DNA of 39,056 nucleotides, taken from Holosporaceae bacterium (GTDB taxonomy: Bacteria > Pseudomonadota > Alphaproteobacteria > UBA3830). Positions 25,930 to 33,991 of this stretch are shown here, in pieces. Under the pieces are notes generated by a model. That model made no database searches. It was not told the DNA's origin and was given only the letters and a program-made list of their open reading frames with translations. The stretch covers positions 1 to 39,056 of the forward strand of contig JAIRMQ010000022.1 of the NCBI GenBank assembly GCA_031258575.1. Direction: 5' to 3'. Both the position numbers and the translations under genes were made by a program. Each line of letters opens with the position of its first letter. The stretch's first letter is position 1.

Positions 25930-27114
25930 ATGTACATTACGAAAAACGAATTAAAAAATAAAAAAGTCCTATTGCGCACTGATTTTAATGTTCCAATCGA
26001 AGATGGAATTATTCAAGACTATTCTCGCATAAAGAATACTTTCGACACGGTAAAATTTTTAAAAGATGCAGAAGCAAAAATTATTTTGATCTCGCATCTT
26101 GGAAAAACTACATCTCCCAATCCAAAACAAAGCTTAAAACAGATCGTCAGTTCTCTCGAAAAGGAATATGAATCTCCCATTGCTTTTATCGCTGATTGTT
26201 TGGATGAAAAAGCCATTTCAGAAGCTTCTGAAGATATTATTCTTTTAGAAAATTTAAGATTCTATCAAGAAGAAGAAAAATGCGACGAAAATTTTGCTAA
26301 ATGTCTCGCAAAATCAGCTGATTTTTATATTAACGAAGCATTTTCAGTATCACATAGGAATCATGCTTCAATTTCCGCTCTTCCTAAATTCTTACCTCAT
26401 GCATTTGGATTATCATTCGCGAAGGAAACCCAAACACTCAATGGATTTCTTCAAAACAGTTCTTCAAAAATGTGCATCATTGGTGGAGCGAAACTATCCA
26501 CAAAGATCAACCTACTGAAAAATATTGTAAAAAAAGTAAATAGAATCGCCATCGGAGGTGGAATTGCAGGAGCTTTTTTGTCTTTCATGGGGAATCAATC
26601 ACTGAAGATTTTTCATCCAGGAAACTACGAAGAAGATATAAAAGAAATTATAAAAGATTCCAAGCAATGTGATTGCGAGCTAATTATTCCAACTGATTTT
26701 TCTGCGTTAATAAGTGATAAAGAAACACTTAACCATAAAATAATTTCTTCGAAAAAAGATAATGCGACCATATTCGATATAGGCCCAGATTCCGTCGAAC
26801 TATTCAAAAAAGGCATAGAAAAAAGTAAGATGATTTTATGGAATGGACCAATAGGATTTTTCGAAAAAGCTCCTTTCAACTTTGGAACAGAAAGTATTGC
26901 GAAATACGTTGCGCAGCTTACGAAAGAAAAAAAGCTTGTCTCCATTGTTGGAGGTGGTGATACATGCTTCGCAATGAATAAATTTAATGTTTTTCAGGAT
27001 TTATCATATGTTTCTACGGCCGGCGGAGCATTTCTATGCTATCTAGAAGGAGGAGAATTGCCGGGAATTACTGCTATGAAGAATCCATATGTGCTAACTG
27101 AAAGTTATACTTGA
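25930..27114 (+). CDS. pgk: Phosphoglycerate kinase
   Basis: Pgk makes ATP from 1,3-bisphosphoglycerate in glycolysis, or runs in reverse in gluconeogenesis. The 394-residue product has the N-domain substrate motif 'KVLLRTDFNVPIEDG', 'IILISHLGK', 'ILLENLRFYQEEEKCDENFA', 'VSHRNHASISALPKF', the hinge and 'IIGGAKLSTKINLL', and the nucleotide motif 'LVSIVGGGDTCFAM' with 'VSTAGGAFLCYLEG'. The usual 'RPxG' after SHLG is altered to 'HLGKTTSPNP'. Its presence shows some lower glycolysis is kept, unlike Rickettsia, which supports a Holosporales-like origin; that step is inference. Confidence 0.96.
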   Translation: MYITKNELKNKKVLLRTDFNVPIEDGIIQDYSRIKNTFDTVKFLKDAEAKIILISHLGKTTSPNPKQSLKQIVSSLEKEYESPIAFIADCLDEKAISEASEDIILLENLRFYQEEEKCDENFAKCLAKSADFYINEAFSVSHRNHASISALPKFLPHAFGLSFAKETQTLNGFLQNSSSKMCIIGGAKLSTKINLLKNIVKKVNRIAIGGGIAGAFLSFMGNQSLKIFHPGNYEEDIKEIIKDSKQCDCELIIPTDFSALISDKETLNHKIISSKKDNATIFDIGPDSVELFKKGIEKSKMILWNGPIGFFEKAPFNFGTESIAKYVAQLTKEKKLVSIVGGGDTCFAMNKFNVFQDLSYVSTAGGAFLCYLEGGELPGITAMKNPYVLTESYT

Positions 27115-27209
27115 TTTTCTGGAAAAGTAGATTCTACGATCGTTCACATCTTATTTCACAGTTCAAAAAACGCTAAAAGAATGAATCATATACCTTCGCC
27201 AATGGGAAT

Positions 27210-27232
27210 AAACAATGTTTAACACATTGTTT
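27210..27232. terminator. Hairpin between convergent pgk and the secreted-protein gene
   Basis: A perfect 9-bp stem, AAACAATGT/ACATTGTTT, encloses TTAAC. It sits between the ends of two convergent genes and could terminate either one, although neither side has a long T-run. Confidence 0.45.
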
Positions 27233-27257
27233 GAATCCAAAAGGCGACTATCATATA

Positions 27258-28112
27258 TTACTGCTGCGGGTTAGTACCGGTTATTCTGCTAGTTAGCTGG
27301 CCAGGTTGATAGTTATTATTTAAACTATTGGTTTGATTATTTATAAAGCCGGCGGTACTAGTATCCGTACTATTCTGAGCGAGCGACAGAACTTCTTGGC
27401 TTAAATTTTGAGCTTGTTCTCTTAGCGGAGTATTTTGTAACAAAGTAACTAACTGATTTGCTAAATGTACGCCAGTTGTACCGAGCGTAGCCAGATTTCT
27501 CTGCTTGATAGGCACTAATAATTGGTCAGAAAGCGATGAAGCTTGTTGATAAATATTGTATAATTTTCGAGCCTCTATCAGTTGCTGAATGTTTGGGATC
27601 GCTTCTGGTTTTAGTTGAGCAGCTTGTTCTGGCGGCAATACAGCGGAATCCGTTGATTGCACAGGAGGTACTTGCACTGTTACTGCTCCAGAAGTTGCTG
27701 GCGTTGATGCTAAAGGTGTTGCTACTATTGTATTTTGATTTACCGTAACAGCATACGTGTTCTCTAAGCTACTTATAAGTGAGCTTATATTCATATGCAG
27801 TGCTTTTTTAGACGAAATCAACAAGTTATGGAAAACAACTGCTTTCTCTTCTAAGGTCGTCCATAAAGACTCTAGTTGTTGTGTTTTCAATTGTTGAGTC
27901 TGATAATTTACTTCTTGATTAGCAATACCAAGAGCAGCTTTACCAAAATTCCCTATTGCTTTCCCAGATTCTGTTTTCGAGAATTGTTGAAGAGCGCTGT
28001 TGTGAGTCACATTGTTTGCCGCTTGCTTTATTTTGTCTAAAAAACTTCCCTCTATGGCTTCAAAAGTTAAAGTCATACCAAAAACTGTGCCTAAAAATAT
28101 TATTTTTTTCAT
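27258..28112 (-). CDS. Exported protein of unknown function, Gln/Asn/Thr-rich
   Basis: I do not recognise this 284-residue protein. It begins with a clear signal peptide ('KKIIFLGTVFGMTLTFEA') and then 'SFLDKIKQAANNVTHNSALQ'. A helical stretch with many glutamines follows (about 60-125), then a Ser/Thr/Pro/Val-rich linker (about 126-165, 'VPPVQSTDSAVLPPEQ'), a second helical region, and a low-complexity Asn/Gln/Thr tail. Composition differs from neighbours: far fewer lysines and phenylalanines and more GC in the coding strand. It could be an outer-membrane-associated or released protein involved with a host. An AAGGA ribosome site precedes the ATG. Confidence 0.7.
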   Translation of the reverse strand: MKKIIFLGTVFGMTLTFEAIEGSFLDKIKQAANNVTHNSALQQFSKTESGKAIGNFGKAALGIANQEVNYQTQQLKTQQLESLWTTLEEKAVVFHNLLISSKKALHMNISSLISSLENTYAVTVNQNTIVATPLASTPATSGAVTVQVPPVQSTDSAVLPPEQAAQLKPEAIPNIQQLIEARKLYNIYQQASSLSDQLLVPIKQRNLATLGTTGVHLANQLVTLLQNTPLREQAQNLSQEVLSLAQNSTDTSTAGFINNQTNSLNNNYQPGQLTSRITGTNPQQ

Positions 28113-28321
28113 TTCTTGTTCCTTCTATTAACTACAATAAGTGTAAGAAAAAAAAATTAAAAATATATTAAAAACTGTCCCTTTTTTGCAAAATTTATTT
28201 TTATGCCGATATTAATGACTAATCCTGTTTGGTGATTCGCTTTTTATAGAACTTTCCCAAATGAATATTCAAGAGGAATAAACAAAAAATGACTCCGATA
28301 AGATTTTTTGAGAAAAGGATA

Positions 28322-28359
28322 AAATATCTGCGATTAATAAGAACCAATCGCAGATATTT
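28322..28359 (-). terminator. Rho-independent terminator of the patatin gene
   Basis: A perfect 14-bp stem (28322-28335 with 28346-28359) encloses a 10-base loop, 16 bases after the patatin stop codon. Read on the minus strand it is followed by TTTTATCCTTTT. This is the strongest terminator in the window. Confidence 0.75.
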
Positions 28360-28375
28360 AAGGAGGAAGAAAATA

Positions 28376-29437
28376 CTACACGAACTCTTCAACAACGTTA
28401 GCGGTGGTTTCTTTACCTATTTTATCATAGTTCTTTTCCAACCATTTATCCGCGGATTTTCTACCAGCAGTAAATAGATGATTTAAGAACTCTGCGTCTA
28501 CGTTTAGTTTCGAAGACCATCCAAGATCGTGGAAAATAGCTTCATCTTCTATAAGGTGAACATGCATTCTCTTTAATTTGCCCGGAGCAACGATTCCATC
28601 GTCTATCAATTTTGTAATAAAGTGCATTGAGCGCATTTCTCTCATAATAGACGTGTTGTTCGTTATCTCGTTCAAACGATCTCCTATTTCGGAAGCCGTC
28701 AGAGGCAATCTATTCCTATGAGTTGGATTCAATTTTATGATCATGACGTCTGGAGTCTCGCAGTCATAAATCAACGGATAGATAACAGGGTTACCGATAA
28801 ATCCTCCATCCCAGTAGTACTCGCCTTTGACTAGAACCGCAGCAAAAAGCGTAGGCAAACATGCAGTAGCGAGTAAAGCTTCTGTAGACAATTCTTGCGT
28901 TACGTTCGAAAAGACTTTCAGTTTTCCTGTGTATACATGAGTTGCCGCTAAGAATACTTTGACGTCGTTAAACTTGTTTAATTTATCGAAATCAAATAGC
29001 TTTTCTACAATATCCCTCAACGGGTTAGTTCCCAATGGATTCAATTGATAAGGAGATAAAACCTTGCTGATGAAGTCGAAAAAGAGAAATCCAGGGGAAT
29101 TATGCATTGTATATTTCCCTTCTATTACATCTATTAAACCTGGTTTAAATATACTTCCTTTTCCAGAATCTGAATTTATTTTCCAGTACTTGTTTAAAAG
29201 TTCTCTTGCGCCTTCATTACCTCCGGTCATTATTCCTTGCGCAGTTGCAACGGCGTTCATACCGCCTGCACTCGTTCCGGAAACTCCCTCTATGACTATA
29301 TCCTTTTCTTCCAGAAGTCTATCTAGCACTCCCCATGTGTACGCGCCGTGAGCGCCTCCACCTTGCATAGCAATAGATATTCTTTTCTTGGAATCTTTGG
29401 CTTCTTTCTTTTTTCCTTCTGTAGGTATTCTTATCAT
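28376..29437 (-). CDS. Patatin-like phospholipase
   Basis: A 353-residue lipid acyl hydrolase of the patatin family. The oxyanion motif GGGAHG is at 26-31, the nucleophile motif GTSAG at 54-58 (S56), and the catalytic aspartate in DGG at 210-212, so the Ser-Asp dyad is intact. The central region 'ELSTEALLATACLPTLFAAV' is typical of bacterial patatins related to ExoU- and RP534-like enzymes. There is no signal peptide; many intracellular bacteria export such enzymes by specialised secretion and use them on host membranes, but a role in lipid turnover is equally possible. The start is well supported by AAGGAGATATT. It is followed by a strong terminator. Confidence 0.93.
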   Translation of the reverse strand: MIRIPTEGKKKEAKDSKKRISIAMQGGGAHGAYTWGVLDRLLEEKDIVIEGVSGTSAGGMNAVATAQGIMTGGNEGARELLNKYWKINSDSGKGSIFKPGLIDVIEGKYTMHNSPGFLFFDFISKVLSPYQLNPLGTNPLRDIVEKLFDFDKLNKFNDVKVFLAATHVYTGKLKVFSNVTQELSTEALLATACLPTLFAAVLVKGEYYWDGGFIGNPVIYPLIYDCETPDVMIIKLNPTHRNRLPLTASEIGDRLNEITNNTSIMREMRSMHFITKLIDDGIVAPGKLKRMHVHLIEDEAIFHDLGWSSKLNVDAEFLNHLFTAGRKSADKWLEKNYDKIGKETTANVVEEFV

Positions 29438-29564
29438 AATATCTCCTTTATAATTGCCTAATATATTTTTGATTAAACATCAAATTAGTTAAAAGAAAGT
29501 TTACAAAAGTAAAAAAAATAAAAATGACTAGAATTTTATTTGTCGAGAGTCGAGAAAAATATGA

Positions 29565-29631
29565 GATATTTAATATCATATTAATTCTTCATTCGTATGC
29601 TATGGCCGATTACATCCGGTAAAATCCGGAT
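29565..29631 (+). promoter_or_regulatory. Palindrome and hairpin upstream of the permease gene
   Basis: GATATT-T-AATATC (29565-29577) is a 13-base palindrome. Further on, ATCCGG (29614-29619) and CCGGAT (29626-29631) form a small hairpin 12 bases before the ribosome site. The first could be an operator and the second a leader structure; neither is proven. Confidence 0.3.
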
Positions 29632-29653
29632 ATTTGTTGTATTAGGAGGAATT

Positions 29654-31036
29654 ATGTTAGCAGTTGGAAGTGTTCTGATGTCTCTTGCGCTATTAATGTT
29701 TTTGGCCTATCGCGGATATTCCGTATTAATATTAGCGCCGGCTTTGGCGACGTTTGCGGTCTTTATGAGCGGAGAAGAGGCTCTACTGGCTAATTACACG
29801 CAGATTTTTATGGTAAAATTGGGAGATTTTGCAACAATTTATTTTCCGCTTTTTTTATTAAGCGCGGTTTTCGGAAAAATTATGGAAAGTTCCGGTTATG
29901 CCCTTTCGATTGCCGATTATATATCCACCAAGATTGGTGCTGAAAGATCTGTTCTAGCGGTAGTTTTGTCTTGCAGTGTTTTAACCTATGGCGGAGTGTC
30001 TCTTTTCGTGGTCGTATTCGCCGTGTATCCCGTTGCCGTCGAATTGTTGAGAAAATCCGATACTCCGAAAAGACTCATTCCTGCGGCTGTAGCCGTAGGA
30101 TCGTTTACGTATACAATGACGTCGATTCCTGGATCTCCCGCAATACCTAACGTTATTCCATCGCAATACTTTGGAACTAATACTTTCGCTGCTCCAGGTA
30201 TCGGTATTATCGCTACTATTATAACTTTTGTGCTTAGTATGTTTTGGCTAAATTATCAAGTAAGATTAGCATGTGCCAAAGGCGAAGGATACGGAAATTA
30301 TGTCGATAACATAATATCGGTTCCCAAAAAGAAATTACCTGATTTTTGGTTGGCCATTGCTCCTGTCTTCATCGTTATTTTACTGAATTATGCTTGCGTA
30401 AAATACGTATTTCCAAATATGGATACGTTGTATCTTAAAAACGAAAAATACGGAGCAACCGATATACAGACAGTCGCTGGAAATTGGGCGATTATAGTAG
30501 CACTTTTCTTTGCTATTGCCTTCATAATAGCTACTAATTATAAAAAAATAGATATAACTCGCTGTATTAACACCGGCGCGTCGGAATCGTTAGCTCCGAT
30601 TTTTAATACCGCTTCCGTCGTGGGATATGGCGCAGTTATAAACAGTCTACCTGGATTTATAATTATTAGAGATTGGATTTTATCATTGGCTTCAGGAAAT
30701 CCTATAGTTTCAAGTGCGGTTGTAACCAGTGTTCTGGCTGGAGTAACCGGATCCGCTTCTGGCGGAATGAGTATTGCATTGGAGACGCTTGGAACTAAAT
30801 ATTTAGAGATGGCAACTGCCGTCGGGATTAATCCGGAAGTCATTCATAGGATAGTGGCAATCGCTTCTGGAAGTCTCGATATTCTTCCGCATAACGGGGC
30901 TATTGTTTCGCTTCTAGCCATTTGCGGCCTTACGCACAGAGAATCCTACAAAGATATCTTTATTGGCGCTATGATGGCAGCAACTGTAGCGGCTGTTATC
31001 GTCACAGTAATTGGAGTATTTTTTGGAGCTTTTTAA
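29654..31036 (+). CDS. GntP-family permease (probable hydroxybutyrate or sugar-acid importer)
   Basis: A 460-residue inner-membrane carrier with about twelve hydrophobic segments. The ATG at 29654 is fixed by AGGAGG four bases upstream; a longer frame adds 19 residues with no ribosome site. GntP landmarks include 'YRGYSVLILAPALA' near the start, 'SIPGSPAIPNVIPSQYFGT', 'SASGGMSIALE' and the end 'SGSLDILPHNGAIVSLL' with 'CGLTHRESYKDI'. The last pair is typical of members next to hydroxybutyrate genes rather than gluconate genes. The next gene encodes 3-hydroxyacyl-CoA dehydrogenase and overlaps this one, supporting C4 hydroxy-acid uptake; the substrate remains inferred. Confidence 0.9.
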   Translation: MLAVGSVLMSLALLMFLAYRGYSVLILAPALATFAVFMSGEEALLANYTQIFMVKLGDFATIYFPLFLLSAVFGKIMESSGYALSIADYISTKIGAERSVLAVVLSCSVLTYGGVSLFVVVFAVYPVAVELLRKSDTPKRLIPAAVAVGSFTYTMTSIPGSPAIPNVIPSQYFGTNTFAAPGIGIIATIITFVLSMFWLNYQVRLACAKGEGYGNYVDNIISVPKKKLPDFWLAIAPVFIVILLNYACVKYVFPNMDTLYLKNEKYGATDIQTVAGNWAIIVALFFAIAFIIATNYKKIDITRCINTGASESLAPIFNTASVVGYGAVINSLPGFIIIRDWILSLASGNPIVSSAVVTSVLAGVTGSASGGMSIALETLGTKYLEMATAVGINPEVIHRIVAIASGSLDILPHNGAIVSLLAICGLTHRESYKDIFIGAMMAATVAAVIVTVIGVFFGAF

Positions 31037-31883
31037 TAAAACAAATAATGTGGGCATTGTCGGCGCTGGTCAGATGGGCTCTGGAATCGCGCAGGTTTTT
31101 GCGACAGCTGGTTATGTAGTGAAAGTTTACGATCTTTCAACTGAAATTTTTGAGAAATCTCGAAATCGAGTACTGAATTCTTTGGAGAAATTAAGCTCGA
31201 GATATCTAATAGATAAAAAACCGGAGGAAATAATAAATAAGATATCTTACCACACTGTTCTATCGGATCTTGTAGATAGTCACACTTTTGTGGAATCGGC
31301 ATTCGAAAATTATGAAATAAAAACGAAAATTTTTAGTGAATTGTCTGGATATTTAAGCCCAACTTCTTATATAGCTACGAATACATCTTCCTATTCCATT
31401 AATAAATTAGCAGGTATGATCCCTTATCCAGAGAATTTTATAGGATTTCATTTTATGAATCCTCCTCCTGTCATGGACTTAATAGAAATCGTCAGAGGAG
31501 AGCGCACGAGCGAAAAAACCTTTAAACTTTTTTTTAATCTAGCAAAAGATTTAAATAAAGTACCGATAGAATCAAAGGATTCTCCTGGTTTTGTTCTGAA
31601 TCGCATATTAATCCCATTGATAAATGAAGCTGTTTGCGTTTTGGCGAGTGGAATTTCTTCTCCTCAAGATATAGATACAGCGTTAAAACTCGGCGCAAAT
31701 CATCCTATAGGGCCACTTGCTTTAGCGGATTTAATAGGATTAGATACGGTTCTCGCTATTATGAAAACTCTACAGAAAGAGCTCGGCGAACAAAAATACT
31801 CTCCCTGTCCACTGTTGGAGAAATATGTCACTCAAGGATTTTTAGGCAAAAAAACTGGAAAAGGATTCTACGTTTATCAATAA
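31023..31883 (+). CDS. hbd: 3-hydroxybutyryl-CoA dehydrogenase (3-hydroxyacyl-CoA dehydrogenase)
   Basis: This NAD-dependent enzyme oxidises 3-hydroxyacyl-CoA to 3-ketoacyl-CoA. The Rossmann motif is VGIVGAGQMGSGIAQVF near the start, and the catalytic histidine is in 'IGFHFMNPPPVMDLIEIV'. 'KDSPGFVLNRILIPLINEAV' and 'HPIGPLALADLIGLD' complete the C-terminal domain; 286 residues is standard. I propose a TTG start at 31023, because GGAG lies six bases upstream and the frame then matches relatives. A TTG at 31011 and a GTG at 31050 are alternatives. The gene starts inside the permease gene and is probably coupled to it. It likely works with the crotonase at 5286. Confidence 0.93.
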   Translation: MELFNKTNNVGIVGAGQMGSGIAQVFATAGYVVKVYDLSTEIFEKSRNRVLNSLEKLSSRYLIDKKPEEIINKISYHTVLSDLVDSHTFVESAFENYEIKTKIFSELSGYLSPTSYIATNTSSYSINKLAGMIPYPENFIGFHFMNPPPVMDLIEIVRGERTSEKTFKLFFNLAKDLNKVPIESKDSPGFVLNRILIPLINEAVCVLASGISSPQDIDTALKLGANHPIGPLALADLIGLDTVLAIMKTLQKELGEQKYSPCPLLEKYVTQGFLGKKTGKGFYVYQ

Positions 31884-31908
31884 ATCTACGACGGATAATA
31901 TAGAGCAG

Positions 31909-32190
31909 TTATATTGAACTTCTACACAGTATCTTCTTTATACTCTTCAAATGCGGAGAGAGTAGACTGTCATTGGATTTCAGTAAATAATCGTCAATTC
32001 CTCCATTCTTTTCGATGGAACGTATAGAACTAGTGGAAAGTCTAGTTTTTATTTTGAATCCCAACCTCTCACTAAAAAGAGAAACATTCTGTAAATTTGG
32101 CATAAATCTGCGCTTAGTCTTATTGTTTGCGTGACTTACTTTATTACCACATAACCCTTTCTTTCCAGAAAGTGCACAAACTCTAGCCAT
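31909..32190 (-). CDS. rpmB: 50S ribosomal protein L28
   Basis: L28 is a small protein of the large ribosomal subunit. The 93-residue product opens 'MARVCALSGKKGLCGNKVSH' and 'NNKTKRRFMPNLQNVSLFSE', the family signature (CxxxGKxxxxGNxVSHxxxxTKRxFxPNLQ). The rest is the basic alphaproteobacterial C-terminal extension. AGAGG precedes the ATG. It is convergent with hbd across 25 bases. Confidence 0.97.
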   Translation of the reverse strand: MARVCALSGKKGLCGNKVSHANNKTKRRFMPNLQNVSLFSERLGFKIKTRLSTSSIRSIEKNGGIDDYLLKSNDSLLSPHLKSIKKILCRSSI

Positions 32191-32293
32191 AAAATCCTCT
32201 TTGTATTGCTCGTTTTTTATATATGCATTCCAGTAGCAATGTCAATAGTGAACATAAGTGAAGGTACCATGGGGCCTAGCTACTCGGATTTAA

Positions 32294-33765
32294 TTAAAAA
32301 GAGTTTTTATACTGCAAAAAACGAATCCATTTTCGTTCCAAAAAGCGAGAAAGTATATAAATTTTCCATCCCAATTTGACGCCTAGCTTTTTTTTTAGCT
32401 TGAATAATCGCGTTTTTTTTAGGATTGAGCCAGAATAAAGACAATCATATCGATAGCAAAATAGTTTGTTCAGTTCATAACACAGAATTTCATTTTTGTA
32501 TATTTGCGTTGCTTCGCTTAAACGTGACCATACTCCTTTTCCCGCCATGTTGTACACTGATGTTATCTTTCTATCAAAATAGACGGGACCTTTATCTAAA
32601 AAAAATGCCCATTGTAACGCATCTCCAAAACACTTGTGATTTATCAATGGCTTAAAATCAATTATATTCCTCAATACTCTTGCAGATGTATGTATATAAA
32701 GTCCATGGTCCATGGTTATCGTATTATTTAAGGAATCAAGATCTACGGCAAGTTTTTCATATTGAGCGTGACTATAACCATTAATATACTTTTCTCTAAA
32801 GTATAGCTCAGCCGTATCTTCTCCATATACTTTTTTTAATTTTGTAGTATTTTCGATATTTAATAACACCATATTTTTGTCAAAATAAAGTGCAGTGAAC
32901 ATAGCCCCGCCATAATCACAGAAAACGAAATCAGCAATAGAAAATAATCCTAAATCTCCCGCATTCTTTAGATCAATAATATACTTTAACCGAGAATTAC
33001 GCAGTATCTCCATGTCCCCTTCTAAAGTGAGAGAATGAGGGCTAACAATTACATTATATGTATCCTTCAGCTTTTTAAAAAAATCGATAAATTCTCTTAT
33101 AGAATTATGATAAGCCGTTGGGAGCCACACTATGTTTTTTTTGCTTTGATCAATCCCCAAAGAAGCGATTAATTTATTGGAGTCAGGAGGATCATAGAAA
33201 TATTTATCAAGTCTGACATTCCCAACTTCAAAAATCTCTGCATTACAATAATTCTCTTCCAATACTTTTTTGTGATATGGTCCATAGCACAGAATCTTAT
33301 CGTATATAAATGTTCTATCTTGCGATACCATAGTAGCGGTAGCTCCCAAACTATAAACAAGCTTGATATGTTTGTCAGCAATCAAGTTTGGTAGGTATGC
33401 ATTTGAAAGACGATGATTACCACGATCCCAGCGACAAAGACACTTTATATGTCTCTTGCTTACATAAAACATCTATAATATTTCTACAGCCATACCCATG
33501 CTCTGAGGCAAATTTTTTTAGTTTTTTTGCACCATCTTTCGTACACCAATATTTATCTAAAGCATAAATCAAATCGATTTTTGTGCTATCCAGATAATAA
33601 AATATGTTATTGGCACAACTTTTCCTGTCCAGGAGTAAAGACCATACAGGCCAACTTGTTGATTTTTTTGTGTCGATAAGCTTTTCCCACACATTTATCT
33701 GTTATTTGCTGCGAAAATTGTTCATTTCTATAAAAAAAGGACTTCAAGATGCCACATAAATTCAT
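32294..33765 (-). pseudogene. CDP-glycerol glycerophosphotransferase-like gene broken by two frameshifts
   Basis: The coding sequence is spread over three minus-strand frames. The first runs from an ATG at 33765 (GAGAGG upstream) and is lost near 33690. The second continues from there to about 33420 ('YYLDSTKIDLIYALDKYW', 'KKFASEHGYGCRNIIDVL'). The third runs to 32294 and holds most of the protein: 'KILCYGPYHKK', 'EVGNVRLDKYF', 'NIVWLPTAYHNSI', 'VIVSPHSL' and 'SIADFVFCDYGGAMFTALYF'. The last block corresponds to the acceptor/donor motif of the TagB/TagF group (family 'ADVxISDYSSxxFDxxxL'). The intact protein would have decorated a surface polymer. Two shifts in one gene argue for real decay, though sequencing error in A/T runs is possible. 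Confidence 0.7.
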
Positions 33766-33962
33766 ATTTTCCTCTCAATTGTCAAAGCTCTGTGCCATTG
33801 TCTAAAAAATAATCGTTTTCAAATTATATCCACGTTCTGAAAAGCTAAAATTAGTCTAGCACGAATTTAATGCTTTTGTTACATTTTTTATATTCTTCCT
33901 ACAATGAAGTTACAACGATATAATCCTAAATTTCTTCTCTTTAAAAACATTGATTTTCTGGA

Positions 33963-33968
33963 TATAAT
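33963..33968 (+). promoter_or_regulatory. TATAAT box upstream of the lpxI-lpxB gene
   Basis: A consensus TATAAT lies 24 bases before the ATG at 33992. The matching upstream box is poor (TTTAAA near 33940). A ribosome site, CGGAG, follows at 33984-33988. The rest of the 226-base space before the gene holds nothing else I can name. Confidence 0.4.
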
Positions 33969-33991
33969 GACACGCTTAAAAGTCGGAGAAT

